A DNA stretch of 64,000 bases from Hypholoma sublateritium FD-334 SS-4 (lineage: Eukaryota > Basidiomycota > Agaricomycetes > Agaricales > Strophariaceae): positions 391,191-455,190 of the forward strand of contig KN817539.1 in assembly GCA_000827495.1 (NCBI GenBank), written 5' to 3'. Numbering within the stretch: position 1 is the first letter of the stretch; each line of letters begins with the position of its first letter. Shown here piece by piece: positions 47,251 to 58,853 of the stretch. Position numbers and translations under genes: made by a program. The notes beneath the pieces are model-generated. The model saw only the letters and a list, made by a program, of their open reading frames with translations. It made no database searches and had not been told where the DNA came from.

Positions 47251-49723
47251 ATGACACTGTCCCGTAGCCTTCGTCTGCACGAGTCCTTCTTCGAAGAAGA
47301 ATTCAAGCGCCCGGCCGCTCCGTCCCACCGGCATGCAGCGCCATCGGCTCCTTGGCCCTGGATCGATATCGAGGACGGTACGAGAAACTTCCCGAGTCCA
47401 GTTTGTGCATTTTCCATTGACCAGGATACTCTTACTTTACAGAGGTTGATCCCACGCAACTTTCATCTCATCTTCCGCCAGTCCCGGAGCCATGCCTCCA
47501 TGTATCCTGCGGTGGATGCTGGCGAGAATACCCGCAGGCGCTATACCCGAACTGGACACCCAGCCAAGTTAAGAAGAGCCAGATTGAGAAGGCAGTAAAG
47601 CACTACCGGCGAAATGTCGTTTGTGTCATCCATCAAGTCGACGTCAACGAGGATGGTATATTTCAAGTGCCAAATCCGGGCAGGATTACTTCAACCGATA
47701 ACAAAGTTAGGGAAACATGGGAGGATGTTATTCGTTTAGAGGTGACCTGTTTCATAATACAACTAGACCTATGGTATTAAACTAATATGCTATTCTATGC
47801 GTACTAGGCACCAGACTACAACCGAGTGCGAATTCTCTTTGTTGAGAACCTGTCTGGGCCCGTGTTGCAGATGCTGGGTACCAAGTAAGTCAATATTCGG
47901 TTTCATTGGATGGGTTTATAGAGAATGGCGGACAGTTGTCGGCCCGACTCGGTATAATGTTGGATGAGAATTGTTTTCTGACCGATAGCTTCCCTTCGAT
48001 TAGATACAACATCGAACCCTTCTTCTTTTCATCTTCACTCAACTGGATTCCATCACGCTACGTAGAATCAGTAGTCCCAGGCGAAGGAGATCGTGAGTCC
48101 AACAACGCTTGTCCCATACCGTCCGCTGAGCTGTGATTGTTTCAGATATCACCATATCCCTGACATTTGTCCGCTCCGTGGCTCTCTCTAGTGTCAATAG
48201 TATCAACTCTATCCATGAAAATGCTTCCCAGGGCGCCGTAGGCTCTGCTAAACAGACTTCGCTCGGTACGTTGCTGTCGTTGTCGAGCATGTCTGGGATG
48301 ATAGCTTATTTCAGGGCAAAAGCGAAACACATGATAGATACACAGGCTCCATTGGTTCTGCAGTCCAGTAAGCGTCGACGTACAGAAAGGAAAATCGCAG
48401 TCGTAATTGACATCTTCATTCTACCATTCTCAGACAATCGGGTCCTGCTTCTGGATTTACTTTCTGTACACCTCATTCGAAAGAAGCACGGCAGCGTCAT
48501 CGTCTCATACCACCCAGACAACGACAATCCGACAACCAAGGCCCCGTATCTGCACGAGCGCATTCGCTTTGCTGGTGACTCTTCGCATTTACTAATGACC
48601 AGTATGCGCGCTTGCTGACACTGCACTTCCACAGGGCAAAGTGTCTACTGGCAAAGCATCTTCCAAAAGTCCCCCGATCCAACATTCGTGCTCCTCACAT
48701 TCATCTGGCACGCGCTCTACGCATGGGACGAGGCTATGGAGAACCTTTACGAGCACATCTGCTACCTCGTATGCGCCTTTCTGCTCACGCAATCAAGTGG
48801 CACTCCGTACTGACAATTGGTAGGAAACGGAGGTGGTCAGCACGTCTGAGATGGCGCTGACGCAGGAGCTGCACATCATCCGCGCGCACCATCTGCACTA
48901 CGCCTCCCTCCTCGAGGACTTCCGCAAGAGTGTCGTCTTCGTGCGCGACACCGTCAACCCCACCTTGGACTCGCTGCCGCAGGCGGAGCGCGAGGCCAAC
49001 CACGAGATGCTCGAGCGCGAGTGTGCCAATTTGCTGGGCGAGGTGCAGCGGCTGGAGACGGCGCGGAAGATGCACGACATGAGGTTGAAGAATGTCATGA
49101 ATCTGGTGTTCAGCAGCATCAATATCCTAGACAGCCGGCGGATACAGAAGATGACGGAGGCCGCCGCGCAAGATAGTGCTGGTAAGCTCGCAGTGATCTC
49201 GTAGAATATTGAATGCCCATCCTCCTTTTCTCATAGCTGTAGGTGATCCAGAAGATCCAAAACACAATGGAAACTGACCAAATGAATATAGATGAAGCAA
49301 ATCGCATATCTAACAATGATCTTCCTCCCCGGTTCTTTCGTCGCAGTAAGTCTGCCTCACCCCAGCAGCCGTCCGTCCGCGCGCTGACGGCGTCCGCCCA
49401 CCCCACAGGCTGTGTTCGGCATGAACGTGCAGGAAATCGTCCCCAGCACCCATGGCACGCTGGCGCACTACGCCGAGACCGCGCTGCCGCTCACGCTGCT
49501 CACGATCTGGGTGATCATCGCATCGCAGAACCGGTACATCTTCCCGCCCGGGCTGAATTTTTGGATGCGCCTCGGGTGGCCGGTGCTCGTGCTGGGGAAG
49601 GTGCTCAGCACGTATCCGATCCGGTGGACTTGGACGACCAGTGCGAAGAAGGGCACGAAGGAGGGCGAGGGAAGCTGTCCCACGGTCGCTATGGCCATGA
49701 CGAATGTTGCGAAAGGAGGGTGA
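47251..49723 (+). CDS. CorA-like Mg2+ transporter family protein
   Basis: A many-exon gene. Start MTLSRSLRLHESFFEEEF at 47251. Successive exons encode CWREYPQALYPNWTPSQVKK, VRILFVENLSGPVLQMLG, YNIEPFFFSSSLNWIPSRY, NRVLLLDLLSVHLIRKKHG, YLHERIRFAG, SPDPTFVLLTFIWHALYAWD, and a long helix (ALTQELHIIRAHHLHYASLL .. RIQKMTEAAAQDSA). The two C-terminal membrane spans carry the CorA signature: IAYLTMIFLPGSFVA, an intron, then AVFGMNVQEI, containing Gly-Met-Asn. The second span is LPLTLLTIWVIIASQ. The stop ends at 49723. This large basidiomycete CorA branch has an unusual N-terminal domain. It is probably a divalent-cation channel of the plasma or vacuolar membrane; the substrate is inferred from the GMN motif alone. 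Its 3' end faces TRP4. Confidence 0.88.
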
Positions 49724-49905
49724 CACTGATAGATGCTTGTACGTGCTGTGTGATTTCTGGTTTTTCGGATTTGAAGACATTTATACCATTATACCGCTCA
49801 TATATTGCTACATTTTCTGTAATTGTAACTTCGGTTGAATAATGTCTCGTGTGTTGTGGATAATAGGATTTGTGTATGATGTCGGCTAGATTAGATTGCC
49901 CTAAT

Positions 49906-51045
49906 TTATAGCGCGTCTGCGGGGCGTCTCCCCGCTTCGCGGAAAGTATTCAAAGCCTCCCAAGCCTTGCCTGATGTGACGCTCTCTCTCGCCAACTTGG
50001 TTCCTTCAACGTAGTCCTTTGCCACCCCCGCCACGACAAGTAGCGCCGACGCATTCAACAGCACGAAATCGAGCACGGGCACCAGTGCTGCCGGAATATC
50101 AGACCCACTGGTAAGTAGCGTATTGAACGTCGCCGCATTCTCCAGCGGGCTGCCACCCGCCACGGCGCTGAGCGGGTGCTCTGGCAGCCCGAAGTCCGCA
50201 GGGCGCAGCACGCGTGGCGTGACCGTCCCGTTGCGCAGCTCCCAGGCGTGCGTCGGGCCCGCGCAGCTGATCTCGTCGAGGCGCTCGAAGCCACACACCA
50301 CAAGCGCGCGCTCAACGCCGCCCTCTCCCAACGACGCCGCGAACGTGGGTCCGATCTCGGGCTCCGCGACGCCGAGGACCATGCCGTGCGGGCGCGCGGG
50401 GTTGATGAGCGGGCCGAGGACGTTGAACATCGTGCGGAAAGGGAGCGCCTTGCGGTGCGGTGCGAGCGCGGCAAGCGCTGGGTGGTAGTGCGGCGCGAGG
50501 ATGAAGGTGAACGGGATGCGCGGGAGCGGCGTCGCTGTGCCTGGCGTCGGCGCGGTGAAGAGGCAGTCGAGTGACTCGAGGAGGTCAGCGGAGCCGGAGG
50601 AGGACGTCGACGCGCGTGAGCCGTGCTGCACGCAAGCTCGGTCAGCCGGGCAGTCGGTTCAGGAAAGAGGCAGGCGCACCTTTATGACGCGCGCGCCGGC
50701 GCCTGCGGCGACAATGGCGGCGGTCGTGCTCACGTTGAAGAGGTTGTACCCGTCGCCGCCCGTGCCGACGATGTCGACGATGAAATCGCCCTCTGCCTCC
50801 TGCACATCGGCCTTGAGGGCCCGTTCCCGCAGAACAGATGCCGCGGCCGCGAGCGAGTCTGGACGACGCTCAACGCGGTGGATGTGCAGCGCAGTGAGAA
50901 ATGCGCCAATCTGCGACGGGTGAAGGAGATCGGGCGTGAAAAGGTGATTTAGTGCATCTTTGAGGTCGGCGGGGCTGAAATATTCGGGCGTTTGCACCAA
51001 TTTGTTGAGGAGGGGGCGGAAGGACTGGACGGTGTATTCTGTCAT
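49906..51045 (-). CDS. TRP4: Anthranilate phosphoribosyltransferase
   Basis: Two exons (50680-51045 and 49906-50625, one 54-base intron) give 361 aa. It transfers phosphoribose from PRPP to anthranilate, the second step of tryptophan synthesis after anthranilate synthase, in the cytosol. Visible motifs: the glycine-rich PRPP loop DIVGTGGDGYNLFNVST, HGSRASTSSSGSADLLESL (corresponding to 'KHGNR...SGSAD'), FNVLGPLINPARPHGMVLGV, and DEISCAGPTHAWEL. The intron falls just before the HG of the second motif. Start: the Met of MTEYTVQSFRPLLNKL fits other fungal proteins; a Met 14 codons upstream is less likely. Fungal enzymes of this step are usually monofunctional, as here. It is divergent from NOP56. 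Confidence 0.96.
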
Positions 51046-51414
51046 GACCGCCGTAGATAAGAATTTGTGATCGTTCCACGACTTCAAATTTACTATCTAC
51101 AAAGCTACCACTGGCACCGTAGGATTATTGATCCCCCAAGTCTCCACACCAGACATCTTCAATTTTCCGGTACATCTAGCCTTGAGCTTGCGTTTTTTCA
51201 TTCAGGAGATAAGTACGCTGGCCCGAAGGAATTTTGCGGCGCATATAGGTACATCCTGCTGTCTGGCAGTGAGTCAAAGAGTAAATTCCACGGTGCGTTA
51301 CTTGGCTTTGCGCCTCGTCACGAGTATGTCACACTTTCCTGTTTGGGTCTGCGAAGCGGGCCTTGAAAAAAAGTTTCCTCCTCATCGTCCTCGACAACGA
51401 CAAGGCCGCAGACC
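51046..51414. promoter_or_regulatory. Bidirectional promoter region (TRP4 / NOP56)
   Basis: Only about 370 bases separate the two starts. A pyrimidine-rich tract and the short distance suggest a shared promoter linking an amino-acid synthesis gene and a ribosome-biogenesis gene, both growth-related. No specific element was identified. Confidence 0.4.
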
Positions 51415-53169
51415 ATGTCGGTCACACACGTCCTATTCGAGTCGGCCTCCGGCTATGCCATATTCGAGGCGAAGCTCACTGAGGATATCGGCTCCAAGTC
51501 CAAGGATGTCCAGGATTCGTTCTTGGACCTCGCAAAGTTCGGGAAAATGGTCTCGCTACAGAGCTTTGCGCCGTTCAAAAGTGCTGCGCAGGCTTTGGAG
51601 AATGCCAACGATGTTTCGGAAGGTGCGAATATATGTTGCATCTAATTTGGTTCCTTGCTGGAGCATTGCGAACCTACAGGTATCCTAAATGAATTCCTCA
51701 AAAATCTCCTTGAACTGAACCTGTCAAAAACGTCCAAGAAGTCAACAGTCAAACTCGCCGTTGCCGACCCCCTCATCGGAAAAAGCATCAAAGACGCCCT
51801 AGGCTTTCAAATCGATGTCTCAGAGACCTCCCAAGATCTCATCCGCGGTATCCGCATGCACGCCTCCAAGCTACTCAAGGGCCTCGAAACCGACGACCTG
51901 CGCAAGGCCCAGCTCGGCCTCGGCCACTCCTACTCACGCTCGAAGCTAAAGTTCAACGTTAACCGCGTCGACAACATGATCATCCAGGCGATTGCGCTCC
52001 TCGACCAGCTCGACAAGGACGTCAACCTGTTCTCGATGCGCATCCGCGAGTGGTACGGGTACCACTTCCCCGAGCTCGTGCGCCTCGTGCCCGACAACCA
52101 CAAGTACGCGCAGGTCGCGAAGTTCATCGGCGACAAGGACACGCTCGACGAGGAGAAGCTGCCCGAGCTCACGACGATTCTCGACGACGATGCGACGCTC
52201 GCGCAGAATATCCTCGACGCCGCGCGCGGCTCGATGGGCTCCGGGCTCTCGGACATCGACATGCTGAACATCTCCGCGTTCGCCACCCGCGTGGTGTCGA
52301 TCGCGGACTACCGCAAATCGCTCGTGTCGTACCTGTCGGAGAAGATGAACTCCGTCGCACCCAGTCTGACGGCGCTCCTCGGCGAGCGTGTTGGCGCGCG
52401 CCTGATCAGCCATGCTGGAAGCTTGACCAATTTGAGCAAGTACCCCGCATCAACGGTGCAGATTCTCGGTGCCGAGAAGGCGCTGTTCCGCGCGTTGAAG
52501 ACCAAGGGCAACACCCCCAAGTACGGTCTCCTTTACCACTCGACATTTATCGGCCGCGCAGGTCCCAAGCACAAGGGCCGTATCTCCCGATTCCTCGCGA
52601 ACAAATGTTCGATAGCATCTCGCATTGATTGTTATTCCGGTATAACGCCCCCCCTCTATCTAAAAAATGTATACTAAAAAATCTTATAGAAAACCCCACT
52701 GCCAAGTTCGGAGAGGCCCTCCGTGCACAGGTCGAGGAGCGTCTCAACTTCTTCGAAACTGGCGCGCCGCCGTCCAAGAACGCCGACGCCATCCGCAAGG
52801 TGCTGGACCAGCTCGCCATCGACGGTGACGAGGACGAGGATGACGACGGTATGGACGTCGATAAAGCCGCCTTCACCACTTTGGAAGCGGAGCCCAAGAA
52901 GGAGAAGAAGAAGAAAAGGAAGAGCGACGACATGGATGTTGATGAGGAGGATGACCACTCGTCGAAGAAAGTCAAGCTTTCCAAGGAGGAGAAGAAGGCC
53001 TTGAAGAAGTCCAAGAAGGAGCAGGCGAAGGCGGAGACTGTGGAGAGCGGGGTGAGTACTTTTCGCGTTGTGAATGCAATTATGTTTGACCCTCATAATT
53101 CAGGAAAAGCCAAAGAAGGAGAAGAAAGAGAAAAAGGAGAAGAAGGAAAAGAAGAAGAGCAAGGAGTAA
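51415..53169 (+). CDS. NOP56: Nucleolar box C/D snoRNP core protein Nop56
   Basis: Four exons (51415-51622, 51680-52639, 52690-53051, 53104-53169) sum to 1596 nt, 531 aa. The N-terminal domain starts [21 protein letters not shown] central NOSIC/coiled-coil region contains [20 protein letters not shown]. The Nop domain has [40 protein letters not shown] and [13 protein letters not shown]. The C-terminal tail is the usual Lys/Glu-rich low-complexity stretch ([20 protein letters not shown]). Nop56 pairs with Nop58 and fibrillarin in the nucleolus for rRNA 2'-O-methylation and pre-rRNA processing. The gene is intact and of normal length. It converges on the small coiled-coil gene, with 232 bases between stops. 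Confidence 0.97.
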
Positions 53170-53401
53170 ATGTAATGCATTGATTTATTCTTTCACTTTG
53201 TTTCTCGCCTCTCTATTTTCTTCTCGTATCTTGGCATCACTAGTCTTTTTCGCATCATCTGTGTTCTTTAATTTTATCGCTTTCCACCTCAACGTCACTC
53301 CTCGCCGCTCCAGTTATCATCGCCAGGTGGTCTCAACTGTCCCATTATTTTACCAAATCCTGGTGAAGGATAGCCAGCTCAGCCGTCTCCACTCAGGCAT
53401 C

Positions 53402-54206
53402 TCATAATGAAGTCTCACCGATGCATGCTGCTCTCGTTTTCGACAACCCGTCGATATGTATCTCGCTGGAAACTTTATTGGCCGCCTCGTCAAGTTTCTG
53501 GCCTTGTTTGGCCAAGTTCTGAAATAGGTGGTAAAAATGGACACCTCACAGATCGCGGAAAAAAGAACTGACGACAAGATTATTTTGCAGGTCATGAAGA
53601 TGGGCAAACTTCTTCTGAATTCTGTCTTCGCATGCGGCGTAGTCCAGCAGGAAGGTCGTGTATACTTCGTCGCTGTGCATGGCAGGGCAGGTCATTCACT
53701 TTGGGCCCATATATGCGTGCCAATTATCGCAACTTACATTGCCTTCATAGCATCGCTGACATCTTGAGCTTGTGCTTCGAGCTGATGGGCACACGCAGTT
53801 AATAAAACGTTTGGTCACTGCTGGCGATCTAGGAAACGGCGTACATAGCGCTTCAAATGCGCTTCAGCAACTTGCAGGAACTTCTTCTCTTTTTGTGCCC
53901 GTTTCTTCTCCGCCTCGACTACCGTGAATGAATAACCGAGCTCGCGTAGATGAGAATGAGGGGGACGAGACAACGCTACCTGCAAGGCATTTCTCTAGGG
54001 TCTCGCGAAGTCTGTTCCAAGTGGGTCAGCCGTTAAACACGCTCTGAGCCTGTGTATACTGATGAAGGCACTATATGCTGGACATACGCCTTTTCTTGCA
54101 GCCCGTCGCCTTCGCCGGACTGCTGGGACAGGGAGAAGTCCAGATCTATGTCTTCAATCGTGGTTGCGCGTTTACCGGCTGCGCGCTGCTTTGTACGGTT
54201 TGCCAT
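53402..54206 (-). CDS. Small coiled-coil protein of unknown function
   Basis: Six exons (54088-54206, 53980-54011, 53845-53918, 53738-53781, 53573-53672, 53402-53518) join in phase to 486 nt, 161 aa. No exon is longer than 119 bases, which hides the gene from simple frame searches. The N-terminus is basic then acidic (MANRTKQRAAGKRATTIEDI). The remainder is helical and charged: ALRETLEKCLAVEAEKKRAQ, VAEAHLKRYLEAQAQDVSDA, CEDRIQKKFAHLHDLQNNL, and NLAKQGQKLDEAANKVSSEI. Heptad-like spacing points to a dimeric coiled coil. No family was recognised; small chromosome-axis or kinetochore proteins have this kind of layout, but that is only a guess. Confidence 0.75.
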
Positions 54207-57201
54207 TGATAGTGAAAGATAAGAGGGATAATTACTGACAGCAGCGCTGCTAAGTGAAAGGCAAGCAAAAAAGAAGCCCGCCCCCCGGTCAAATCGAAAA
54301 AGGATTATGGTATGCTATATTTAGATCTTCGCCGGAGACGGTGTCCGTTCCGTTCACCTAGGTTCGTTCACCTTTGTTCACCTTCGAAGCGTTTGCTTTA
54401 CCAAGTTCCGAGATCAGATTAAACATTGTGCATTGGAATAGCAGTTCTTTGTTGACTGAACAAGGTTTCTGAGAAATTCCTGAGAAATCCTTCCGTTGGA
54501 GCCGGGAACCTCGTATATCATCGTCTGAGATGGACGAAAAATCATTCAAGGCGCCTGGATATGGTACGAGAGTCCATGTAGATGTTACGACATTACTGAG
54601 GACACCTAGGGCACTTTCACGAAATTTTCAGGCTCTCAACGGGTTTATTCCCTGATGTACTTGGTCAGCAGCTGAATGGTGGTTTAAATTTTCCAGCAGA
54701 GATTCAGGTGAAACGTCGGCCATGGAGAAGAGTCGATTACAAAAGAAAACCCCCGATGTGGCCGGTGTTTGCGAGAAGTGCAGAACGTGCGCGCGCCCGA
54801 CCTGGTGAACGTCAACGCCGAACGGGCATTCGACCAGACGCCGAGGTGATGTCCCCGTGGGAAGATCGGCATTCGGTCGCGGCCTGCTGGAATTCAATGC
54901 AGTCCCCTCCGCCATGCGAATTCGAGGCGACATCATAGGTGCTATCAATCTTTATCTTTGCGGCTCCAATGATTATTCATTCCTATGTCAATCTGCCTTA
55001 TAATATGCTTGCAACATGGCTGGGCGCCTAAATTGTTTATCACTACTTACTGGTTTCAAGTTCATGCTACCAGTCAGTCAGAAACAACGAGGGATCCTGT
55101 ATCATAGCAGCTAAATTTCTGGGACCCACAAAAAAAAGTTGATCAAGAGAAAGGAACAGCTGACAATGCCCGATCTCATAGATTGTCCATTGGAAGCCCA
55201 TGTCCCCGCTGTTCACCGCGACTTCAGCAGGACTCTCAGGCATTGCTTTCGATGGACCCTCATTCACAGGGAATCAACCGACAATCCACATGCCTAAGGC
55301 TCAGCGCCCCTATTTTCCAAACTCAGAATAATCATGCTAGATTGCTGGAGCCTGATGATTATTTGTGTGCGGTGTTTTCCGTGTACTTATTATTTGATCG
55401 TGTACTTTCACCGCCCTGCGAGCAGCTCTGGAAAGTACTATATACGAAATCGGGAATCAGATATTCCGTGAAACCTGTGCATTACTATTTCTGCGTTTAT
55501 CATTCGACCGGTTCATGATTTCATGGGAGCATTATTTGCGACCGATCCAGATTCCGCAGGCTCCCAAGGACTTTTATACAGCAGCCGCACCTGTAATCAG
55601 TTTTTCTTCACAGTTCCAGACCTTATATGGTAGCAGATTTCTCTCCTCTTAAAATTTTTGTGGTTTGAGCGTCCCTGCACTGTGTTCCACGCGGTTTAAG
55701 CAGCCGCTACGGTCTACGGCCCACGGGCCACTACTCCCGGCTTGCCCGGTGATCTTCCCCGCGTTCCAAAATAAATATGGTCAAGAGTTCGGGGACGATT
55801 CAGATACTGCCGCACCCTTGCACCGCCTTACTACTTATCTGGCAATACCTTGGTCGGTCAGCCGACTCGAAGACTATGCACTCAGATATAAGCAACGGCG
55901 GTTGCCCTTGTGCCCATACAGAGATACAACAGGGCTAGCAATCTTAGACAAATCTTGGATCCTCCCCGCATTTCTTTTGAAAGGTTTAATTTCTGGGAAT
56001 ACTCGATCTTACGCCTTATAATATAACCCAGAGCACGATTGAAGATACTACCGACTCCCACTATTTTTCGGTCCGAATCTATGGCAAGTACCCGACGAAG
56101 ATACTTTCGATTCGTGGAGTAGATCATCATCTGCCTTTGCCTTGAGGCAAAATCGTGTCAAAGAGGATATTATCGTGCTTGATTTATTCTATCGTGTGTA
56201 CTTCAAATTCGGTACTATCTTGAGTGCCTAGATAAGGTCCAGTTCTTCTGCCAATTCTACTGTTGCTAATGGATTCCAATGGTGACAAGGAATAATTGTT
56301 GAATACAGATCATTTCCAAGTCTTTAAATTGTGTGTGCATGCAGCATGGGTCGTGCATGGAGAAAAAGCAATTAGAAAGTCATGAAGTGCATAGTTCTTA
56401 AAGTAGCTCGTTCTATGCATTGAACTGCATATCCGCTCAGGATCCATTTGATTTTGCATCGAAGGTCATTTCCTCGGGTCACCTTGGCCCAACACGGCAC
56501 AACCCCAAGCACAACGTCGGTGACTTGGGTTGATGAATTCCAAGGTGACAATCCATTGCTCCGCCAGTTGTCCGAGGATCTAAGTACTTGGTATGGCACT
56601 TCTCTGGCCCTTCGGTCTGCATTCGGCCTGCTCATTGGACCGTGGTTGGTTTTGCTCAAGAGGGCGCACAGGGGCGCACGCTTCCCATTCGGTGAAATCG
56701 AGTCGTGCATCGGCCGGCCGGCCGTGATCAGATTCAGACTCAGATTAGCGCTGATTGTTTTTCCACCGGCAGGTTTTTGCGCTCTCTTCTCACCAGACTG
56801 TACCTGGACTCCAAATTGATCCAGATCTCCCCCGATACGATCACGGAGGAAGAAATATGCCTCAAAAGCCACTCAAAAGTGCAGGTTGACGGTCGTTGAC
56901 CGCTCTGCAAACCAGACTCCTGCAATTTACTTCTCTCCTACTCACGGAGTTTGCTTCGCGGAAGAGTTACCAGTATCCCATACTTTGCGGACGTACTCCC
57001 AAACCAGGAATCAATCGGAGTACAGCCGTCATAAACGGTAGCGGTCCAGGTGACAGCCCGGCGATGATCCACAGATCTCTTCTGCCCGAGAGCCCGAGGC
57101 TCCAGGAGGTTTGGTCTCTATTATAAAGGCAGGTAGGGTCGAGCCTTGATAACGATAAAAATCTCAACAACTCCCATCCCCTCCCCCACTTCCACGGAAA
57201 C
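54207..57201. other. Long intergenic stretch; no supportable gene
   Basis: About 3 kb. A GTTCACCT-type phrase is repeated three times at 54353-54385. Open stretches on minus 54358-54549, 54628-54948 and 56372-56872 and on plus 55665-56021 and 56448-56819 have no recognisable motifs and overlap each other; they may be fragments of old elements. Near the right end is the promoter of the NTF2-like gene. Confidence 0.3.
57122..57127 (+). promoter_or_regulatory. TATA box of the NTF2-like gene
   Basis: TATAAA about 75 bases upstream of the ATG at 57202. Confidence 0.5.
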
Positions 57202-57784
57202 ATGTCTACTGAAAGGAAATTGCGCGAGTGTAGCGAGGCTTTTTTCGACGCCTTCGCTGCAAATGCCCCACCCATTAAAATGCTTCATTATTTCTCGACG
57301 ACGTCCCCCACTTTCGTCCAACACACACCTGTAGAATGTCCCCACCCCTTGACATCGAGAGTGGCAGGCATAAATGCCGTGCGATCGTATTTCGACTTGC
57401 TTGCGACTCATTGGACGCGCTCTGGGGCGAGTATTCGCGACGAGCTGGAGGTCGACGCGGCAAACCGACGCGTGATCATCCCTGCAAGCGTGACGTGGAA
57501 ATGGCGGCAAAGCGGTCGCGCATGGAGAGAAGACTTCATATGGACACTTGGCTTTGACGAGAGCTACAAAATCTCAAGCTTCATCGTCCAAACGATGTCG
57601 GGTGGTGGGACTTGTATCATGCGCGCGGTAGACTCCCCAGAACAGAACACGGAAGTCATGCGCGCGGTCGACGTGGATTCGGCTGCTGCTAAAGTGACAC
57701 GAATATGCGCCCAAGCCTCCGTAAGTTCCTCCACAAACGCAGAGAATTGTGTTTGCTGATCTTTTCTTTCCTTTGTAGCTATGA
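57202..57784 (+). CDS. NTF2/SnoaL-like domain protein
   Basis: Exon 57202-57720 encodes 173 residues; a GTAAGT..TTTGTAG intron (57721-57778) leads to a final Leu codon and TGA (57782-57784), giving 174 aa. The fold pattern of NTF2-like/SnoaL proteins is visible: an N-terminal helix (ECSEAFFDAFAANAPP), ML-HYFSTTSPTFVQHTP, then a second helix (GINAVRSYFDLLATHW), and a strand-rich half with WKWRQSGRAWREDFIWTLGF and YKISSFIVQTMSGGG. This fold serves as a small catalytic or ligand pocket (isomerases, cyclases, dehydratases). The protein stands alone, not beside biosynthetic genes, so the substrate cannot be guessed. Confidence 0.75.
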
Positions 57785-58295
57785 GCGGTGTCTCGCGCTC
57801 CCCGCTCCATTTTGCATCCTGCCCCGCGGCCAAGACAGGACCCTGATGGATTCTCGGGCATCGGCCACATGCATTCCCCCTCTATCTCAGTTCGCGTTAT
57901 CGCATCCGCTTCGCGATTTATACCCGCCACTGCCTTGCAGCCTCTTGCAGCCGACACCTTACATACCAACCGACTGCCGGCGGCTCTATGCCTTTCCCAT
58001 GCCATCCCCAATATTTTTAAATCCATATATTTATTTTATTCAGCGCAGCTCCACTACAATGTTAGTGATTTGATCATATGGACTCTACTTCGTCTCCTTT
58101 TCTGTATAGTAGTCGTATTTCGAAGTGTTTAGGTCGTTCCCCCTTCGCGCGACGCGTGAAATACCCAATTCCTCGTCAAATAAAAATGTATATATGTAGC
58201 GCCTAATTAGCACACATTTTCCACAGTCGAAATAAACCATTACGTACCCACTGTTTTTTGTTTATCTTGCCGAGTACATATTTATCCTGTGTGTA
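57785..58295. other. Intergenic
   Basis: 3' region of the NTF2-like gene, increasingly AT-rich toward the MITE. No coding sequence was found. Confidence 0.3.
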
Positions 58296-58851
58296 CAGTC
58301 GACTCCCTCTTAACCCATACCTCTTGGTGGACAGCCAAAAGTATGGCTTATGAGAGAGTATGTACTTAGAGGGTGGTCGGCTGAAAATTTATTTGTCAGC
58401 GGTGTTTGCTTCATGTTCTAATCACCTTTCTTCAAACGAAGAAATACCTTCTTGGCTTGCTAACTACAGCTTTGAGGAGTTTTGATTTTTTCAAACCTTT
58501 TTCTAAAGAACTTCGAGACATTTTGGGGCCTTGGTAACAGTTGGTACACGATAAGATGTCATGATTTTAACATATTTTTGACTTATGGAGCTACGCCTAT
58601 GCTTCCCATCAGTCTGGTCTGTACTTTCAGTGAAATTATTTGGACATTAGCACCAAATTAGCACAGAATCTGNATTAATTCGGCCCATATACCTATGGGT
58701 TTTTCTCNGGAAGGGGTATGGGTTATGGGTTATTGAGGTTGTATGGGTTATGGTTTGCATTTCCCTGCGAACCAACTTGGTGGACTGAAAAAAGTATGGG
58801 TTATATGGGGGTATGGGTTATGTGAGCTATGGATTAAGAGGGAGTCGACTG
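58296..58851. mobile_element. 556-bp MITE with pogo-like terminal inverted repeats and TA target duplication
   Basis: The ends are inverted copies: CAGTCGACTCCCTCTTAA at 58296 and its reverse complement ending at 58851. They match for about 24 bases with one mismatch (C/T) within that stretch. Each end is flanked by TA (58294-58295 and 58852-58853), the target duplication of Tc1/mariner/pogo elements. Inside both ends the phrase AACCCATAC (or GTATGGGTT) recurs several times as subterminal repeats, and a CTTGGTGGACWG block is present near both ends in opposite orientation. There is no reading frame, so it is non-autonomous and would need a pogo/Tigger-type transposase elsewhere. Ns at 58673 and 58707 fit a multicopy element. 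Confidence 0.88.
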
Positions 58852-58853
58852 TA

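Noticed and set aside
56372..56872. 166-codon minus-strand frame
   Set aside because: It has no recognisable motif and overlaps an equally long frame on the other strand.
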